64,000 nucleotides of DNA from Flavobacterium pectinovorum (GCF_900142715.1 NZ_FRBX01000006.1:248001-312000), one strand, 5' to 3'. Shown: positions 1 through 10,976, counted from the first letter of the stretch. Numbers and translations: made by a program. Notes: generated by a model not told the origin, from the letters alone.

Positions 1-3000
1 AACTGTCTGTATTAAATTTCCAGCCTGATCATAATAGTATAATGTATATTGATACTCCTTGTCGAAAGAAGTCTGAGTTAAGGTTTCTGTTAATCCCTCA
101 AAAGCAGCTTTTAAATAGTTTTGTCTAAACTCTTCTTTTTTAGTCGCATAAAAAGCATTTTCTATTTCTTGTTTGTTTGCCGATTTTACGGTGTTTGCAT
201 ATAGTTCACAAGGTGTTTTAGTTCCTGGTATAACAGGAATTTCTAAACTAAATGAAGGAACCATGATCGCTGGTGGACAAATTTTATTATCAATAGCGTA
301 TTTATCTGCAAATTGATACCAAACTAATAATTCTTCTGTCGGGTTTGCAATTTGTGATTGAATATAATTGTAGTATTCATTAATAACAGTACTTGTTACT
401 GTATTTCCGTATCTTAATTTAGTTGACCCAAATTCACTAATTGTTAAAAATAATGGATTCTGAATAGTTGTTATCTCCAGTTTTGCTAAATATTGTAAAT
501 AATCTGTACTGATATATGCAAAATTAGCTTCACAGAAATAAGTAGCATCTTTATCCATGTTTTCCGGAATTTTGTAATCCGGAACCTGCATAGCAACAAC
601 TTGTCTAAAAGTAAGCCATTTAGGACCACAAACAACTGGTGCCACTGCACTAGGAATACATAGGTCTGAACAGCTAAAAGTTGAAGTTTCTGCTTCTATA
701 GATGTTACAACACTGGCTTTGGCTGATTTAGCAGACAATGCCATTTTATTTTGAGCTATGATTTGTCCGTCCTCAGAAACAGAAACATATAAATCATCAC
801 CACTGTTAATTGATTGTTTGCTTGTTGTTTTAGGCGGATAAACTTCTGACATAAACGGACAGAAAGGTACGGCAGGAGCTTTGGCTTCTGAGCTTGTAAT
901 TTTTGTAAACGTGTAGTGAGAAATTTTACTACCGTTTTGTGTTACTGTGCGCCCTTGACTATCAACAAAGTTAATTTTGAACGTTAAGTCACTTGTAACA
1001 TCAATGTAGTTAATGCGTCTTGCATTTTTGATATTAATATCATAGAAATTGATGAAATTCCTGTTATAAACTGATCCTGAATTTTCGTCAAAGTTGATGC
1101 TTACTAAATTGTTTTCTGCAACAATAGAATATTTGTCTATTACAACTGCTTTTAAATTATTTTCAGTATATCTGGTTCTTGCTTTCTGGAAGTGAGACAC
1201 TAATTTAGAATCTCTGACAAAAGCACTAATCGGACTGTAACCAGATACAGATCCTGATTTGTAGAAATCACCATCTGCATTAACTTCATGGTTTCTTGTA
1301 ATTAAGAAATCGTTCAATATGTTTTTTACATTGTTTTCATAAGTAAGCTCATCATTAGCTGCTACAGAACAAGATGTAATAGGAGTGTAGGTGTTACAAG
1401 GTTTTTGATCCGGGTTCGGTATATTAGGACAATTGTCGCAATTGTCAAAAAATCCATCACCATCACTATCAACTGTACCACAGATTCCGCCGCCACCGCA
1501 TGCATCTCCTACACCATCACCATTTAAATCCCATTCGCCACAAGTAGAACAACATGTGAAGTAAAGTGGCGTGTTTGTATTTCCTGATGTAATTTTTGCA
1601 GATATCTGTCTGGTAGAAAATAATAGTCTTCTTGTTGTTACTCTTACAAGATTATAGTTTCCTTGCTGATTTCCAATTACGATATTAGAAATACGGTCAG
1701 ATCCTAAAGTATAGGTTCCCAGATTTAAGTTGACACGTTTTTCATCATTTACAGAAATTGAAACACCTTCTGTAGTATTTTTCCATTTTACAACATCATT
1801 TTGTTTAATACCTAAATAAGTATAAAGATATCCATCTGTAAAAACAGGATTTGCCGTAATATTTAAGTCAGCATTTCTAAGCGTTCCGGCAGATTGCAGA
1901 TTAAGTACTAATTTTCTAAATGATTCATCAAATCTTTCTTTTTTATCACATGGAGCTTCTGTTAAATAACCACATTCACCAATGTTTGCTTTTGTTATTC
2001 CTTCAATAAGTACTTCTTCGGGAGCAGTACAATTTGATCCTGATGCAGTTTTTCTTTTTACAATTCCTAAAATCTGAAATTGATAAGTTTGGTTTTCTCT
2101 GTCATAAGATCCTGGTATGTAATAAAAGCTTTTGAAACCAATAATATCTTCCCAATTTGGTGCATCAGGACTGTTACCACACGCATCCTGATAAGAATTA
2201 TTATTTACAAAATTTAACACAATAGGTGTAGCAATATTAGTATTACCCAAATAAGTAAAACCAATATTCAAGGCTCCCGAAGCATCTTCAAAAGTTTTAA
2301 TTTTTGGAGTCTCTGAAGCTGTTGCTAAATTAAATGTTGGATTAATCTGTGCATTAAATAAACTTTTAGTCAGATATGGCATACTAGTGGTTTTGAAACC
2401 ATTAATTAATAAACCATCCGGTTGTATTGTTTTATCAACCAATCCTTTTAAGAAATATTCCATTTCAAAAGCCATCGGACATTTTCCGGTTTCCATATAC
2501 ATGGCAGATTCTGTACTGTTTTTTATATCAGCAAGAGCCTGAGCATCTTCAATAGAAGAATCAAATCCGTAATCAGCAGGTACAAAACGTCTTTCTTTGT
2601 TTAAATATAAAGAAGAAGTTTCTTCTGAGCATGCCCATTCAATTCCTAAACTTGCAGGAGTTGTGCTTGGTGTAGCAGGATTATCCGGAATAGTATCTAT
2701 TGCCTCTGTAACCCATTGGTAATTAGTTTTATTACCAACATATTTAATTGCATCATATTTTTTGAATAAAGTGACAAAAGTGTCAGTACTCTCTACATTA
2801 CCAATACAATCATTATAGTTGTTTTTTGTAGCGGCGTAAACATGAGAAAAGACTGTTCTTGTCTTTTGTTTAAACGAAATATAATTGGTTTTGAAATTTG
2901 TCCAGATTCTTTGTTTTAAAATTGGATCCTGCATTTTATCAATATTATCCAATAAGGCTGCTGTAGACAGATTTATAAAATCTTCATATACTGACTCTGG

Positions 3001-6000
3001 TGCAATTCCGTTATTATAAATAGCAAAATAATAAGATGCCTGTAGCATGTTCATTCTTTTGCCATTGGCCATCTTAATACCATCATAATTGATAGTTGTC
3101 GCTTCTCTCATTAAATCTTTTCGGATTCTGAAATCGGTATCAGATTCCAGATTATTCTTAGAAGTATAATAAGGATCGCTGTCTGCATCCTGAGCGCCAA
3201 TGGTTAATAATTTTGTAATTAAACCGTTTGGTGCAAATATTTTATTTTCTGTGTCTTTGATCGCTCCGGTTTCACCGTCAGCGTACTCAATTTCTCTTAT
3301 TTTTTCATCAAAGCCATCAGAGTTATCTCCAACTGTGTTTAATTTTTCGCATATTGCAGAATTGTAAACATAATATTGATATTCCGGGTGATATGGTAAC
3401 AAAGCATTTGCCCAATTTGGTTTCCATAACGGAACAAAATCGGCTATATACTTTATATATTTAGGCTCTACCAAAAATACACTTGGATCATCACTATCCG
3501 GATCATCATCATTTTCCGGAGTTAAAACTACTGTATCAACCAAAGCAGGTCTGTATTGGCCTTCTCCGGTTAGTTGTACTCTAATTTTAGCTATTGATCC
3601 GTCTTCGTTTTTATAAGATCCTCCAAAAGGTCTTCTCCAGTTGTAGTTTGAAACTTTTATTTCTACAAGTTCAGTAGTATCCGGAACGGTATCCATAACT
3701 GTTGTATAACCACCGTATAAAAGTTGGTTGTGGTCGTTAAAAACACTTAACGGATCTGTTATTTTGCTTGATGCAGGATCGTTGATTTCATCATCTTCAG
3801 ATTCTAATCCTTCTACAGATCCATATTGTCCGTGAGGGCTAACATCACCCAATAGGTTTTCTAAATTAAGATTACAAACATTAATTGGCTGTTTACACAA
3901 TTCACGACATCCGGTTAATAAACCTCTAAACTCAAGTTTGTAAGAAGTTACTTTTGGAAGAATATCTTTTTGAGCAATAACTTTTTGATCAGTATCAGTT
4001 CCGGTAAATTGTGATCCGTTGTAAGCGAATGTATTCGTTGTGAAATTCGCATTTAGGTTTTTAATCACATATTGCTTTTCTGCAGCTAAAACCTGGGCTT
4101 CTCTATCGGCAACCTTACCAAGATCAGCAGGATCGGCAGAAAGTTTTAGTTTAAAAGCGGTACATTCTTCAGGAGTTAGATTGTCGCATATTAACGATTC
4201 TTCGCAGCTTTTACAAGTTACATTACAATCTTCTTCTGTAATATCAGGTTCTAAGCCGGCATAGTCAGGCAAACATTTTTGGTCTAACTTTAATTGTGCA
4301 ATATAATCATCAGCATATTTGTTTAAGATATCATAGTCTACACGAAGGTCTTTGCTTAAAGGATAAGTTCCTACTTTTAGAGCTTTACCTGCGTCTAATG
4401 CTGTATAATCTCTTTTGAAACTTAAAGAAGCAGGAGTAGAAGAGGTTACACTGAACTTGCCAATTTTTAATGACAAAGAATCTGAAGGGATAAGCAATTC
4501 ATTTGCACAGTCATTTTTTAAAGCTATTGACCAGTCGTAAACAAATGGATATTGTTTTGCACTAAGACAAACATCAGTAAATGAACCAGCTGTTTTGGTT
4601 AATGTATAAGCAAATTTAATTTCTCCTTCTTTTACTACAGAAACCGGAGTATTCAATCGAATACCATCTTCCTGAATACCATTATTACCAGATGCATATT
4701 TATCATTATTTGATAATAAATTGGTTGTTGTTTCCAGATGAAGAGTATTGTCTGTTTCATCATACAAAGAAACAAGAGTTGAATTGCCTTGTGCATCTTT
4801 AAGATTATCTCCTACAAGTGCCGTTGCAACTGTTCTTCCCTGAGGATCAAGATAGCTTACGCTGACTTGCTTATTTGGGTCGATAACAATATTCTTTTTA
4901 TAACGTGAAAAATCTCCCACTTTGTAACCAAAAAGACGGTTTAGTTCTTCTTGTTTTGGCTGCCCGTAAAAATATTGCATTTCATGACCGGTACCAATTT
5001 GGTGGTCTTTTCCAACACCACCTTTTCTTTTGATTCTTCCGGTATTATCAGGAGTATATTCTACCTGAGAAAATGGATATCCTGCTGCATTAGGAACTAA
5101 ATCTTTATAGTTTTTGTAAGTAGCATTGTTTTCTGAATAATATTTACCGGCACCATCATCATTAGACATAATCGAAACAGGAATTGGAGTACAGTCTGTA
5201 ACTGAAGGATTATCCCAATCAAAATCATTATGAGAATAGATTGAATTGCTGGCATTTTTATTTAAAGCATCATAAAAATGAATTCCCGATGAATTTACAG
5301 GAGCTGGTAAAACTTCAATAGCAGGTCTTCCCTGAGTATCATAAATAACCTCACCAACTATAGCTTTTCCTTGCGTAGTTATGGTTTGTGATCCTGAAAT
5401 TTCCTGTCCCGGAGTATTAGTTTTTGTTACAGTTTGACGATTACGCAAACTACCATCAAAATAACTTACAACTTCTTTCTTTTTTCCGTCTTCGGCAAAA
5501 GAAGCCTGATATTGCCAGTTCTTTTTACCCGATTCGTGTGCCTGATTAATTTCGACTATTTGAGTTTGACGCCAGTGACTTAATTTGGTAAATGTATCTG
5601 TTAAACCACTTGACCAAAGACCATAGTAGTTTTTAGAAATATTGTCAAGAAAACGCCCTACAGGTCTTACACGATAAACTAAATAACCTTTAGAATATAC
5701 AAGTGGAATTCTATAACTAACTTCTTTTGTTTGAATTCGGGTGCTATTACGTTTAAAATCCTGTTCTGTTAACGCAATTTCTTCAGGAGTTAATTTATTG
5801 TTTTCTTTTCCATAGTTATCTATCCATGTCCATTCGAGTTCATATTCAACAGCCGGAGCAACAGCATCTTTTGTCCAGTTGATGATTAACTCTTCGGCAC
5901 CGCTACTAACAGTTTCTTCGGTTAATCCATTGTATTTTATAAGACTATGAGACATCGGAAATACCGATGTGTTTTCAGTGGCACTAAAATGCAAATTGTA

Positions 6001-6558
6001 GTAACGATCTGTTTTAAATTTTAACTCCAGATATGCGGGAGAGTTAGATATTGTTAAATCATGATTATCTATATCTGTATATTTGATAGATTGAACTGTT
6101 ACTTCAGCTTTATGAACTCCGGGTAATTGATATACAGCGTAATCATTAAACGATTTTCCTTTTGTTACATTATCATGTTTTATTTTTAACGTAATCTTAA
6201 AAGGATTTGGATATGTTACTATTTTATTAGCACTATCCACATAAGTCATAATTTGATTACCAGCCTTATCAATAGGCTTAATTAGTAATTCAATTTCACT
6301 ATAATATACAGCGGCATAAGCTGCCAAATCTGCCAGATTATCGTTAAAACCAAAGTGAATAGACACTACAGGTTTAACTGAAGTAAAAAGATTTTTCTGG
6401 CCTAAACTTGCAAATTTAGAGTCTTCAACCGTTAATTTTGGTTGTACGTTTAGGTCATTTCCTTGTTTTCTGCCGCCCAAAGTCTCCTCTTGCTGACTAA
6501 ATGCAAACAATGAAAACAGTGTAAATATAAATGCTATTAGATGCTTGTTGATATACAT
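1..6558 (-). CDS. Rhs/YD-repeat protein, N-terminal 2186 codons (truncated by window edge)
   Basis: The reading frame is open from an ATG at 6558 to the window edge, giving about 2186 residues without a stop. It begins with a signal peptide (MYINKHLIAFIFTLFSLFAFSQ). Rhs-like segments appear at about residues 400-415 (YDTQGRPAIEVLPAP) and 565-580 (YLDPQGRTVATALVGD), and the last visible residues read YYDQAGNLIQT, a typical YD repeat, so the Rhs core and its variable C-terminus lie beyond base 1. At about 1675-1718 there is a thrombospondin type 3-like calcium-binding stretch (DLNGDGVGDACGG, then DSDGDGFFDNCDNCPNIPNPDQ split over two loops). The protein is Cys-rich. It is the last visible gene of the minus-strand operon, 16 bases after the previous stop. 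Known: Bacteroidota Rhs proteins are often polymorphic toxins. Inferred: the same here; no toxin domain is visible in the window. Confidence 0.85.
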   Translation of the reverse strand, partial: MYINKHLIAFIFTLFSLFAFSQQEETLGGRKQGNDLNVQPKLTVEDSKFASLGQKNLFTSVKPVVSIHFGFNDNLADLAAYAAVYYSEIELLIKPIDKAGNQIMTYVDSANKIVTYPNPFKITLKIKHDNVTKGKSFNDYAVYQLPGVHKAEVTVQSIKYTDIDNHDLTISNSPAYLELKFKTDRYYNLHFSATENTSVFPMSHSLIKYNGLTEETVSSGAEELIINWTKDAVAPAVEYELEWTWIDNYGKENNKLTPEEIALTEQDFKRNSTRIQTKEVSYRIPLVYSKGYLVYRVRPVGRFLDNISKNYYGLWSSGLTDTFTKLSHWRQTQIVEINQAHESGKKNWQYQASFAEDGKKKEVVSYFDGSLRNRQTVTKTNTPGQEISGSQTITTQGKAIVGEVIYDTQGRPAIEVLPAPVNSSGIHFYDALNKNASNSIYSHNDFDWDNPSVTDCTPIPVSIMSNDDGAGKYYSENNATYKNYKDLVPNAAGYPFSQVEYTPDNTGRIKRKGGVGKDHQIGTGHEMQYFYGQPKQEELNRLFGYKVGDFSRYKKNIVIDPNKQVSVSYLDPQGRTVATALVGDNLKDAQGNSTLVSLYDETDNTLHLETTTNLLSNNDKYASGNNGIQEDGIRLNTPVSVVKEGEIKFAYTLTKTAGSFTDVCLSAKQYPFVYDWSIALKNDCANELLIPSDSLSLKIGKFSVTSSTPASLSFKRDYTALDAGKALKVGTYPLSKDLRVDYDILNKYADDYIAQLKLDQKCLPDYAGLEPDITEEDCNVTCKSCEESLICDNLTPEECTAFKLKLSADPADLGKVADREAQVLAAEKQYVIKNLNANFTTNTFAYNGSQFTGTDTDQKVIAQKDILPKVTSYKLEFRGLLTGCRELCKQPINVCNLNLENLLGDVSPHGQYGSVEGLESEDDEINDPASSKITDPLSVFNDHNQLLYGGYTTVMDTVPDTTELVEIKVSNYNWRRPFGGSYKNEDGSIAKIRVQLTGEGQYRPALVDTVVLTPENDDDPDSDDPSVFLVEPKYIKYIADFVPLWKPNWANALLPYHPEYQYYVYNSAICEKLNTVGDNSDGFDEKIREIEYADGETGAIKDTENKIFAPNGLITKLLTIGAQDADSDPYYTSKNNLESDTDFRIRKDLMREATTINYDGIKMANGKRMNMLQASYYFAIYNNGIAPESVYEDFINLSTAALLDNIDKMQDPILKQRIWTNFKTNYISFKQKTRTVFSHVYAATKNNYNDCIGNVESTDTFVTLFKKYDAIKYVGNKTNYQWVTEAIDTIPDNPATPSTTPASLGIEWACSEETSSLYLNKERRFVPADYGFDSSIEDAQALADIKNSTESAMYMETGKCPMAFEMEYFLKGLVDKTIQPDGLLINGFKTTSMPYLTKSLFNAQINPTFNLATASETPKIKTFEDASGALNIGFTYLGNTNIATPIVLNFVNNNSYQDACGNSPDAPNWEDIIGFKSFYYIPGSYDRENQTYQFQILGIVKRKTASGSNCTAPEEVLIEGITKANIGECGYLTEAPCDKKERFDESFRKLVLNLQSAGTLRNADLNITANPVFTDGYLYTYLGIKQNDVVKWKNTTEGVSISVNDEKRVNLNLGTYTLGSDRISNIVIGNQQGNYNLVRVTTRRLLFSTRQISAKITSGNTNTPLYFTCCSTCGEWDLNGDGVGDACGGGGICGTVDSDGDGFFDNCDNCPNIPNPDQKPCNTYTPITSCSVAANDELTYENNVKNILNDFLITRNHEVNADGDFYKSGSVSGYSPISAFVRDSKLVSHFQKARTRYTENNLKAVVIDKYSIVAENNLVSINFDENSGSVYNRNFINFYDINIKNARRINYIDVTSDLTFKINFVDSQGRTVTQNGSKISHYTFTKITSSEAKAPAVPFCPFMSEVYPPKTTSKQSINSGDDLYVSVSEDGQIIAQNKMALSAKSAKASVVTSIEAETSTFSCSDLCIPSAVAPVVCGPKWLTFRQVVAMQVPDYKIPENMDKDATYFCEANFAYISTDYLQYLAKLEITTIQNPLFLTISEFGSTKLRYGNTVTSTVINEYYNYIQSQIANPTEELLVWYQFADKYAIDNKICPPAIMVPSFSLEIPVIPGTKTPCELYANTVKSANKQEIENAFYATKKEEFRQNYLKAAFEGLTETLTQTSFDKEYQYTLYYYDQAGNLIQTV

Positions 6559-6574
6559 ATATCTATTTTTTATT

Positions 6575-7288
6575 TTATTTATTGGAAATAACTCTTTGAT
6601 CGTTAAGCTCGTACTTTTTTAATCTTTCTACTAAAAGAATTTGCTTTTTAGCCGATGTTGTAAAGTAGGTTTTGGTATTAAAAACCGAAGCATTAACCGG
6701 ATTTCTGTTAAAATTTGTATTGATTATTTCTAGTCTTGGATAATGTGGATCGGGACTTCGATAATCTTTAGAAAAATTGACCGCCGTGTTATAATAAAAA
6801 GTTTGCTTTTGCAAGAAATAACTTTTTGTTACCTGAACCACAATTTTTGAATAAGGAAGGCTAGAGTAGGGCTTTGCCACCATAGTTATTTCCCAATACG
6901 ACTTATAATCAACAAATTTTTCAATTTTACAGACATCAAGGAGCGGTTTCATATCAAAATCTCCTGCATAATTAGGAACCGGATTTGAAATCTCAATTGC
7001 TTTCTCGGCGTTGCTGATTTTAAGAAATACTGTTTTTGAATTCAGCATTTCAGTATCTCCAATTTTGGTGTAAATCTCATTACTGGCATTTTTATAATAA
7101 ATGCCTTTGTAAGTTTCTTCCACTTTTTTAGCATCAAAATCTTTATATAAAGAATAACTTGATTTGTATTGTAAAGGCTTAGCTTCACTATATTGTTTGG
7201 CTAATTTTTGAAAAACCTGACTTACGGTCTGTGTATGTGCTAAACAACTACTGAATAAAACCCATACGTATAGTAATTTTTTAAACAT
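6575..7288 (-). CDS. Exported protein of unknown function in the Rhs operon
   Basis: This is a 237-residue protein starting MFKKLLYVWVLFSSCLAHTQ, a clear signal peptide. A start 27 bases upstream (MQQQQ...) is possible but would overlap the preceding stop and spoil the signal peptide, so 7288 is preferred; it leaves four bases after the upstream stop. The mature part begins with a short helical segment (VSQVFQKLAKQYSEAK) and continues with alternating hydrophobic and polar strands (for example YWEITMVAKPYSSLPYSKIVVQV), resembling the periplasmic beta-rich proteins, perhaps LolA-like in shape, that accompany Bacteroidota surface systems. I do not recognise the family. Its position between the vWA protein and the Rhs protein suggests a helper for export or assembly; that is inference. 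Confidence 0.7.
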   Translation of the reverse strand: MFKKLLYVWVLFSSCLAHTQTVSQVFQKLAKQYSEAKPLQYKSSYSLYKDFDAKKVEETYKGIYYKNASNEIYTKIGDTEMLNSKTVFLKISNAEKAIEISNPVPNYAGDFDMKPLLDVCKIEKFVDYKSYWEITMVAKPYSSLPYSKIVVQVTKSYFLQKQTFYYNTAVNFSKDYRSPDPHYPRLEIINTNFNRNPVNASVFNTKTYFTTSAKKQILLVERLKKYELNDQRVISNK

Positions 7289-7292
7289 ACTT

Positions 7293-10200
7293 TTAAGGAT
7301 TTGTTGTTGTTGCATTGATTACACTTCCCGAACGTGTTTCCTGAATGGTTTTAACTCCTTTGGCAGTTTCTTTCTTAACACGAACCAAACCTCCTTCATT
7401 ATCATATTCATAGAAAGTACTGTAGTTGTTTTCATCCAGTTCAGACATTAATTTGAATGTTTCAGGATCATAAACAAATGATTTTACACTTCCCTGAAGC
7501 GGATGAATTCTGATATCATCAAAATAAACCGGAATACTTGGGCTTAAGTTTTCTAACTCAATACCTATTGTGATTGTATTAGTTGGAATTTTGAATTTTT
7601 GAACCACTCGCTGCCATCCGTCAATAATGTCTCCACTTGCTTTTATAGATAAAGAATCAATTTTTTGTGCATCTATGTCAAGTGCCTCTTTATCATTATA
7701 AAATACTAATTGAATTACTGGGTTAGTGTAGGTTTTAAGTTGTTCAATTGATTCCTCTTTTACCCATGCGCTCAGGATATATTCTTTTCCAGGTTCTGGT
7801 TTGAAAGAAAAACAGTCATCACAAAAATCTTTTATTGCTGGAGTTCCGCAGGCAAAGTTTCCTGTGACAACTTTATCGGCAAAATATGTTTCATCAGAAG
7901 CCAATAAATCAAAATTTGAATGTCCGAAATAAGTACCGACATTAAATTGATTGATATCAGAAACAGGGAATTGAGTTGCAGAAAGACCTAGTAAATACTG
8001 TAATGATTTAGTAAGTAACGGCGTTGTTTTAGCTGTCAGACTATTATTTGATCCCAATGATGGATTATAATTAGGATCTAAATCTCTGGATAATTTACTA
8101 GTATATGAATCCCTGTCAACATAATTTCCGTTTTCGATTCCCACTACATATAAGTGAGGAAGTTTAGGAACAGTAACCGTTTTATTGTTATTATCAAATT
8201 TTGTAAAAGTCTCTTTTAATTTGGCTACATCGTCTGTTTGAGAACCGTCAGTGATCATTAAAACAAAAGTTGGTTTCATGGTGAAGGCCAAAGCGCCTTC
8301 TAAACCACTTCTCCAGTAATCAGAGGCCTGGCTAATTCCTGTCTCATTACCATATCTTTTTCCTAAATTGTCGATCCAGGCATTGAACCTGTATACATTG
8401 CTCGCAGTCATTTTAGTTGGTTCAATAAAATCAGTTCTTCTTTTGGCGTCATTATCACTGTCTGACATTCCCGTTATCGAAACGTAAATATTAGATCCTA
8501 TATCATCATTTGTATACGCTTGTCGTGCAACAAATAATTTCAATTGTTTTTTGATTTTATTAATTTCAGTAAAATCAAGAGAACCAGATTCATCTACAAC
8601 AAGAGCGATATGAGATACGCACGATAATTCCTTAGGACAAAAATCGATATTACGAACGTGTCCGTCTGAATTATTAGTAGCTCCGCTGTTATAACTAGTG
8701 GCAACAATAGTTGACGTTAGCGCATCTTTATATTTGTCTAAATTAATAGCAGTAACTGACCCCGAAGCTGATTTAGGAATATAAACTTCATTTTCGGCAG
8801 CAGTTGCTGAGAATGAGAAACTAATCGCTTCAGTTGTATTTGTGAAATTATAGATTGTTGCCTTTTTATCTGCTGTATAAGGAGCAACGGCAGCAATCTC
8901 TTTATGTGAGTATACGTTTACATTTGCTCCGGTTGGAGTACTTGCCAATTTACCAATTAAATTGATAAACAAACTGTGTATTTCCGGAGAAAGAGGATTG
9001 TCTTTTGTACAAGAAATATAAGGTGTACATTGATCAACAATGACATTTTTACTAAACAACGTTTTACAGCTTGTTGCACTGCTTGCCACCAATTCAATTA
9101 CATATTCTCCACCAACTTGAGGTGTAAAAGTATATAGCCCTGTAGCATTTGTTTCTCTGTGCACAATGTTTCCAAGGGAGTCTGTACTTGTCCAGTTGTA
9201 TGTTAAATTAGTTTCGGTTGTATTAAAAGCGAAGTCAATAGGTTCTTTGTCACAATATCTTTCCTCTACTTTAACAGGTTTTGTAAAAGTAGTAGAACAT
9301 CCGTTTGCATCCGTAGCTACAACTTTTACTTCATAATCTCCTGCTTCTGTAAAAGTATGTGTATAGGAGTTTAATATGTTTGATGTTGCGGTTCCGTTTG
9401 CAGGAGTTACAGACCATTCGTAAGTTAAACCAGTTGCCGTAGATTCGAACGCGAAACTGCTTTCTGCATTGGTGTGGAATTTATCTGTGCTGGATGTTAT
9501 TGTTCCTTCGGTTGGAGTGCAATTAGATACTTTTAATATTATTGGTTCTCTTTCTAATACAAGTGGAGACATATCTGGATTAGCAGCATGATAAGACCTA
9601 CAAAAATATGTAGCAGCATTTGTTGCAGCTAGATTTGATATTGTGTAAGTAAGACCAGTTGCCCCATTAATTTCAACTCCATTTTTAAACCATTTATACG
9701 TGTCATTTTGAAGATAACGTTCATCGCCATCCGGATACATTTTGAATGTTACAGACTGTCCGATACCCTTGGTGATGGTCTCTGGTTGATTGATTTTAAA
9801 TTGTGGTGAGTAATTAAATTGAGTAGTTATGTTTGTTTTATAGATTTGAAATTGATTACTAAAATCAATAAAACGGAATTTATTGGTATTAATAATAAAA
9901 CTTTTTAATAAAGTTAAATTTGTAAAATCAGGTATGTTCCCTTCTAAAAGATTTTCACTTAGCCACAATGTTCTAAGATTTGGATAATTTTTAATAAAAG
10001 TAGGAATTGAGCCTATAATTTTATTGTTTGTTAAAAGAAGTTGCTCTAAGTTTAAATTAGTAAAACCTGACGGAATAAATGTAATGTTATTGTAAGGGAA
10101 GCCTATGGTTTTTAAAGTTGGTATATTGCTTAATGCAGAAATATCAGAAATTTTATTTTGAGAAATAGTGATTGTGTTAAGAAATGACAAATTTTGTAAT

Positions 10201-10976
10201 TCAGTTGGCAATGAACCCGAATAATTATTTTGATCTAAATTTAAATATTTCAAACCAGTAAGATGATTTGCAATAAATTTTAAATCTGTCATATTACTTA
10301 AACCTGAACCAGTTAAACTTAGGTCTTGTAAATTTGTAAAGTTTTGAAAACCAGTAGGAATAGTTGTGTCTGAAAAATTACTATAACCAAGCCAAAGCGT
10401 ATTTAGAGTTGTTAAAGTGCTAAATGCTTCCATACTTCCGTTAAGGGGATTGTCACTCAAAAAGAGTCCATATAACGCTGTTAAGGCACTTAAATCCGGA
10501 AACGGATTAGTACCGTTATTTAAATTGTTACTTTGTAAATTTATACTAGTTACATGACCATTATAGACGTTAATACCACGCCAACTATTTGTTACAGGTG
10601 TAGAAAAATCCCAACCAGTTTTATTTTTCCAGTGATCACCATCCGTACTGTCATATAGCAATTTTAAAGCGTCTTTTTCGCTTTGAGGTATTTCTGCCGT
10701 AGCTTTATTACTTTGTCCAGATTTAGTTTGTTGAAAGTAGATATCTTCTGTTTTTTTTGCTTCTAAATATCGATTTAATTGTAAGTCACGCAGAATAGAA
10801 ATTTCACGAACTATATCTTGATCTTTAACACCATACTTTTTCAAAGAGACAGTTGTTCTGTCTGCATTAAAACCTATAGTTGCATCACTTAAGTCCTGAG
10901 CAAAAGAAGACAATGAACAAAACACCATGCAAAGAGTGGTTATCCAGTATTTTTTTATTTTAAGATTGTTTACCAT
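7293..10976 (-). CDS. Giant secreted LRR / Ig-like / PKD / vWA protein with Rhs-shell C-terminus
   Basis: This 1227-residue protein has a signal peptide (residues 1-26). A region shared with the 2115-aa protein follows at 33-75 (IGFNADR...GVKDQDI...LR...L.RY), then a bacterial LRR cap and leucine-rich repeats (about 100-385), an Ig-like domain (about 395-480, WFKNGVEI...AATYFC) and two PKD-like domains (about 485-650). Next come one copy of the recurrent SC..NP...IDFCP module (about 653-780) and a von Willebrand A domain (about 785-990) with a MIDAS start DESGS and a later ITDGSQ. The last 170 residues are a galactose-binding-like domain (GKEYILSAWVKEE, YFDDIRIHP) and a YD-type end (FYEYDNEGGLVRVKKE). 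In other Bacteroidota that ending normally closes the Rhs shell protein encoded upstream. The gene lies 66 bases after the 978-aa gene, with which it shares leader and signal sequence. Confidence 0.85.
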   Translation of the reverse strand: MVNNLKIKKYWITTLCMVFCSLSSFAQDLSDATIGFNADRTTVSLKKYGVKDQDIVREISILRDLQLNRYLEAKKTEDIYFQQTKSGQSNKATAEIPQSEKDALKLLYDSTDGDHWKNKTGWDFSTPVTNSWRGINVYNGHVTSINLQSNNLNNGTNPFPDLSALTALYGLFLSDNPLNGSMEAFSTLTTLNTLWLGYSNFSDTTIPTGFQNFTNLQDLSLTGSGLSNMTDLKFIANHLTGLKYLNLDQNNYSGSLPTELQNLSFLNTITISQNKISDISALSNIPTLKTIGFPYNNITFIPSGFTNLNLEQLLLTNNKIIGSIPTFIKNYPNLRTLWLSENLLEGNIPDFTNLTLLKSFIINTNKFRFIDFSNQFQIYKTNITTQFNYSPQFKINQPETITKGIGQSVTFKMYPDGDERYLQNDTYKWFKNGVEINGATGLTYTISNLAATNAATYFCRSYHAANPDMSPLVLEREPIILKVSNCTPTEGTITSSTDKFHTNAESSFAFESTATGLTYEWSVTPANGTATSNILNSYTHTFTEAGDYEVKVVATDANGCSTTFTKPVKVEERYCDKEPIDFAFNTTETNLTYNWTSTDSLGNIVHRETNATGLYTFTPQVGGEYVIELVASSATSCKTLFSKNVIVDQCTPYISCTKDNPLSPEIHSLFINLIGKLASTPTGANVNVYSHKEIAAVAPYTADKKATIYNFTNTTEAISFSFSATAAENEVYIPKSASGSVTAINLDKYKDALTSTIVATSYNSGATNNSDGHVRNIDFCPKELSCVSHIALVVDESGSLDFTEINKIKKQLKLFVARQAYTNDDIGSNIYVSITGMSDSDNDAKRRTDFIEPTKMTASNVYRFNAWIDNLGKRYGNETGISQASDYWRSGLEGALAFTMKPTFVLMITDGSQTDDVAKLKETFTKFDNNNKTVTVPKLPHLYVVGIENGNYVDRDSYTSKLSRDLDPNYNPSLGSNNSLTAKTTPLLTKSLQYLLGLSATQFPVSDINQFNVGTYFGHSNFDLLASDETYFADKVVTGNFACGTPAIKDFCDDCFSFKPEPGKEYILSAWVKEESIEQLKTYTNPVIQLVFYNDKEALDIDAQKIDSLSIKASGDIIDGWQRVVQKFKIPTNTITIGIELENLSPSIPVYFDDIRIHPLQGSVKSFVYDPETFKLMSELDENNYSTFYEYDNEGGLVRVKKETAKGVKTIQETRSGSVINATTTNP

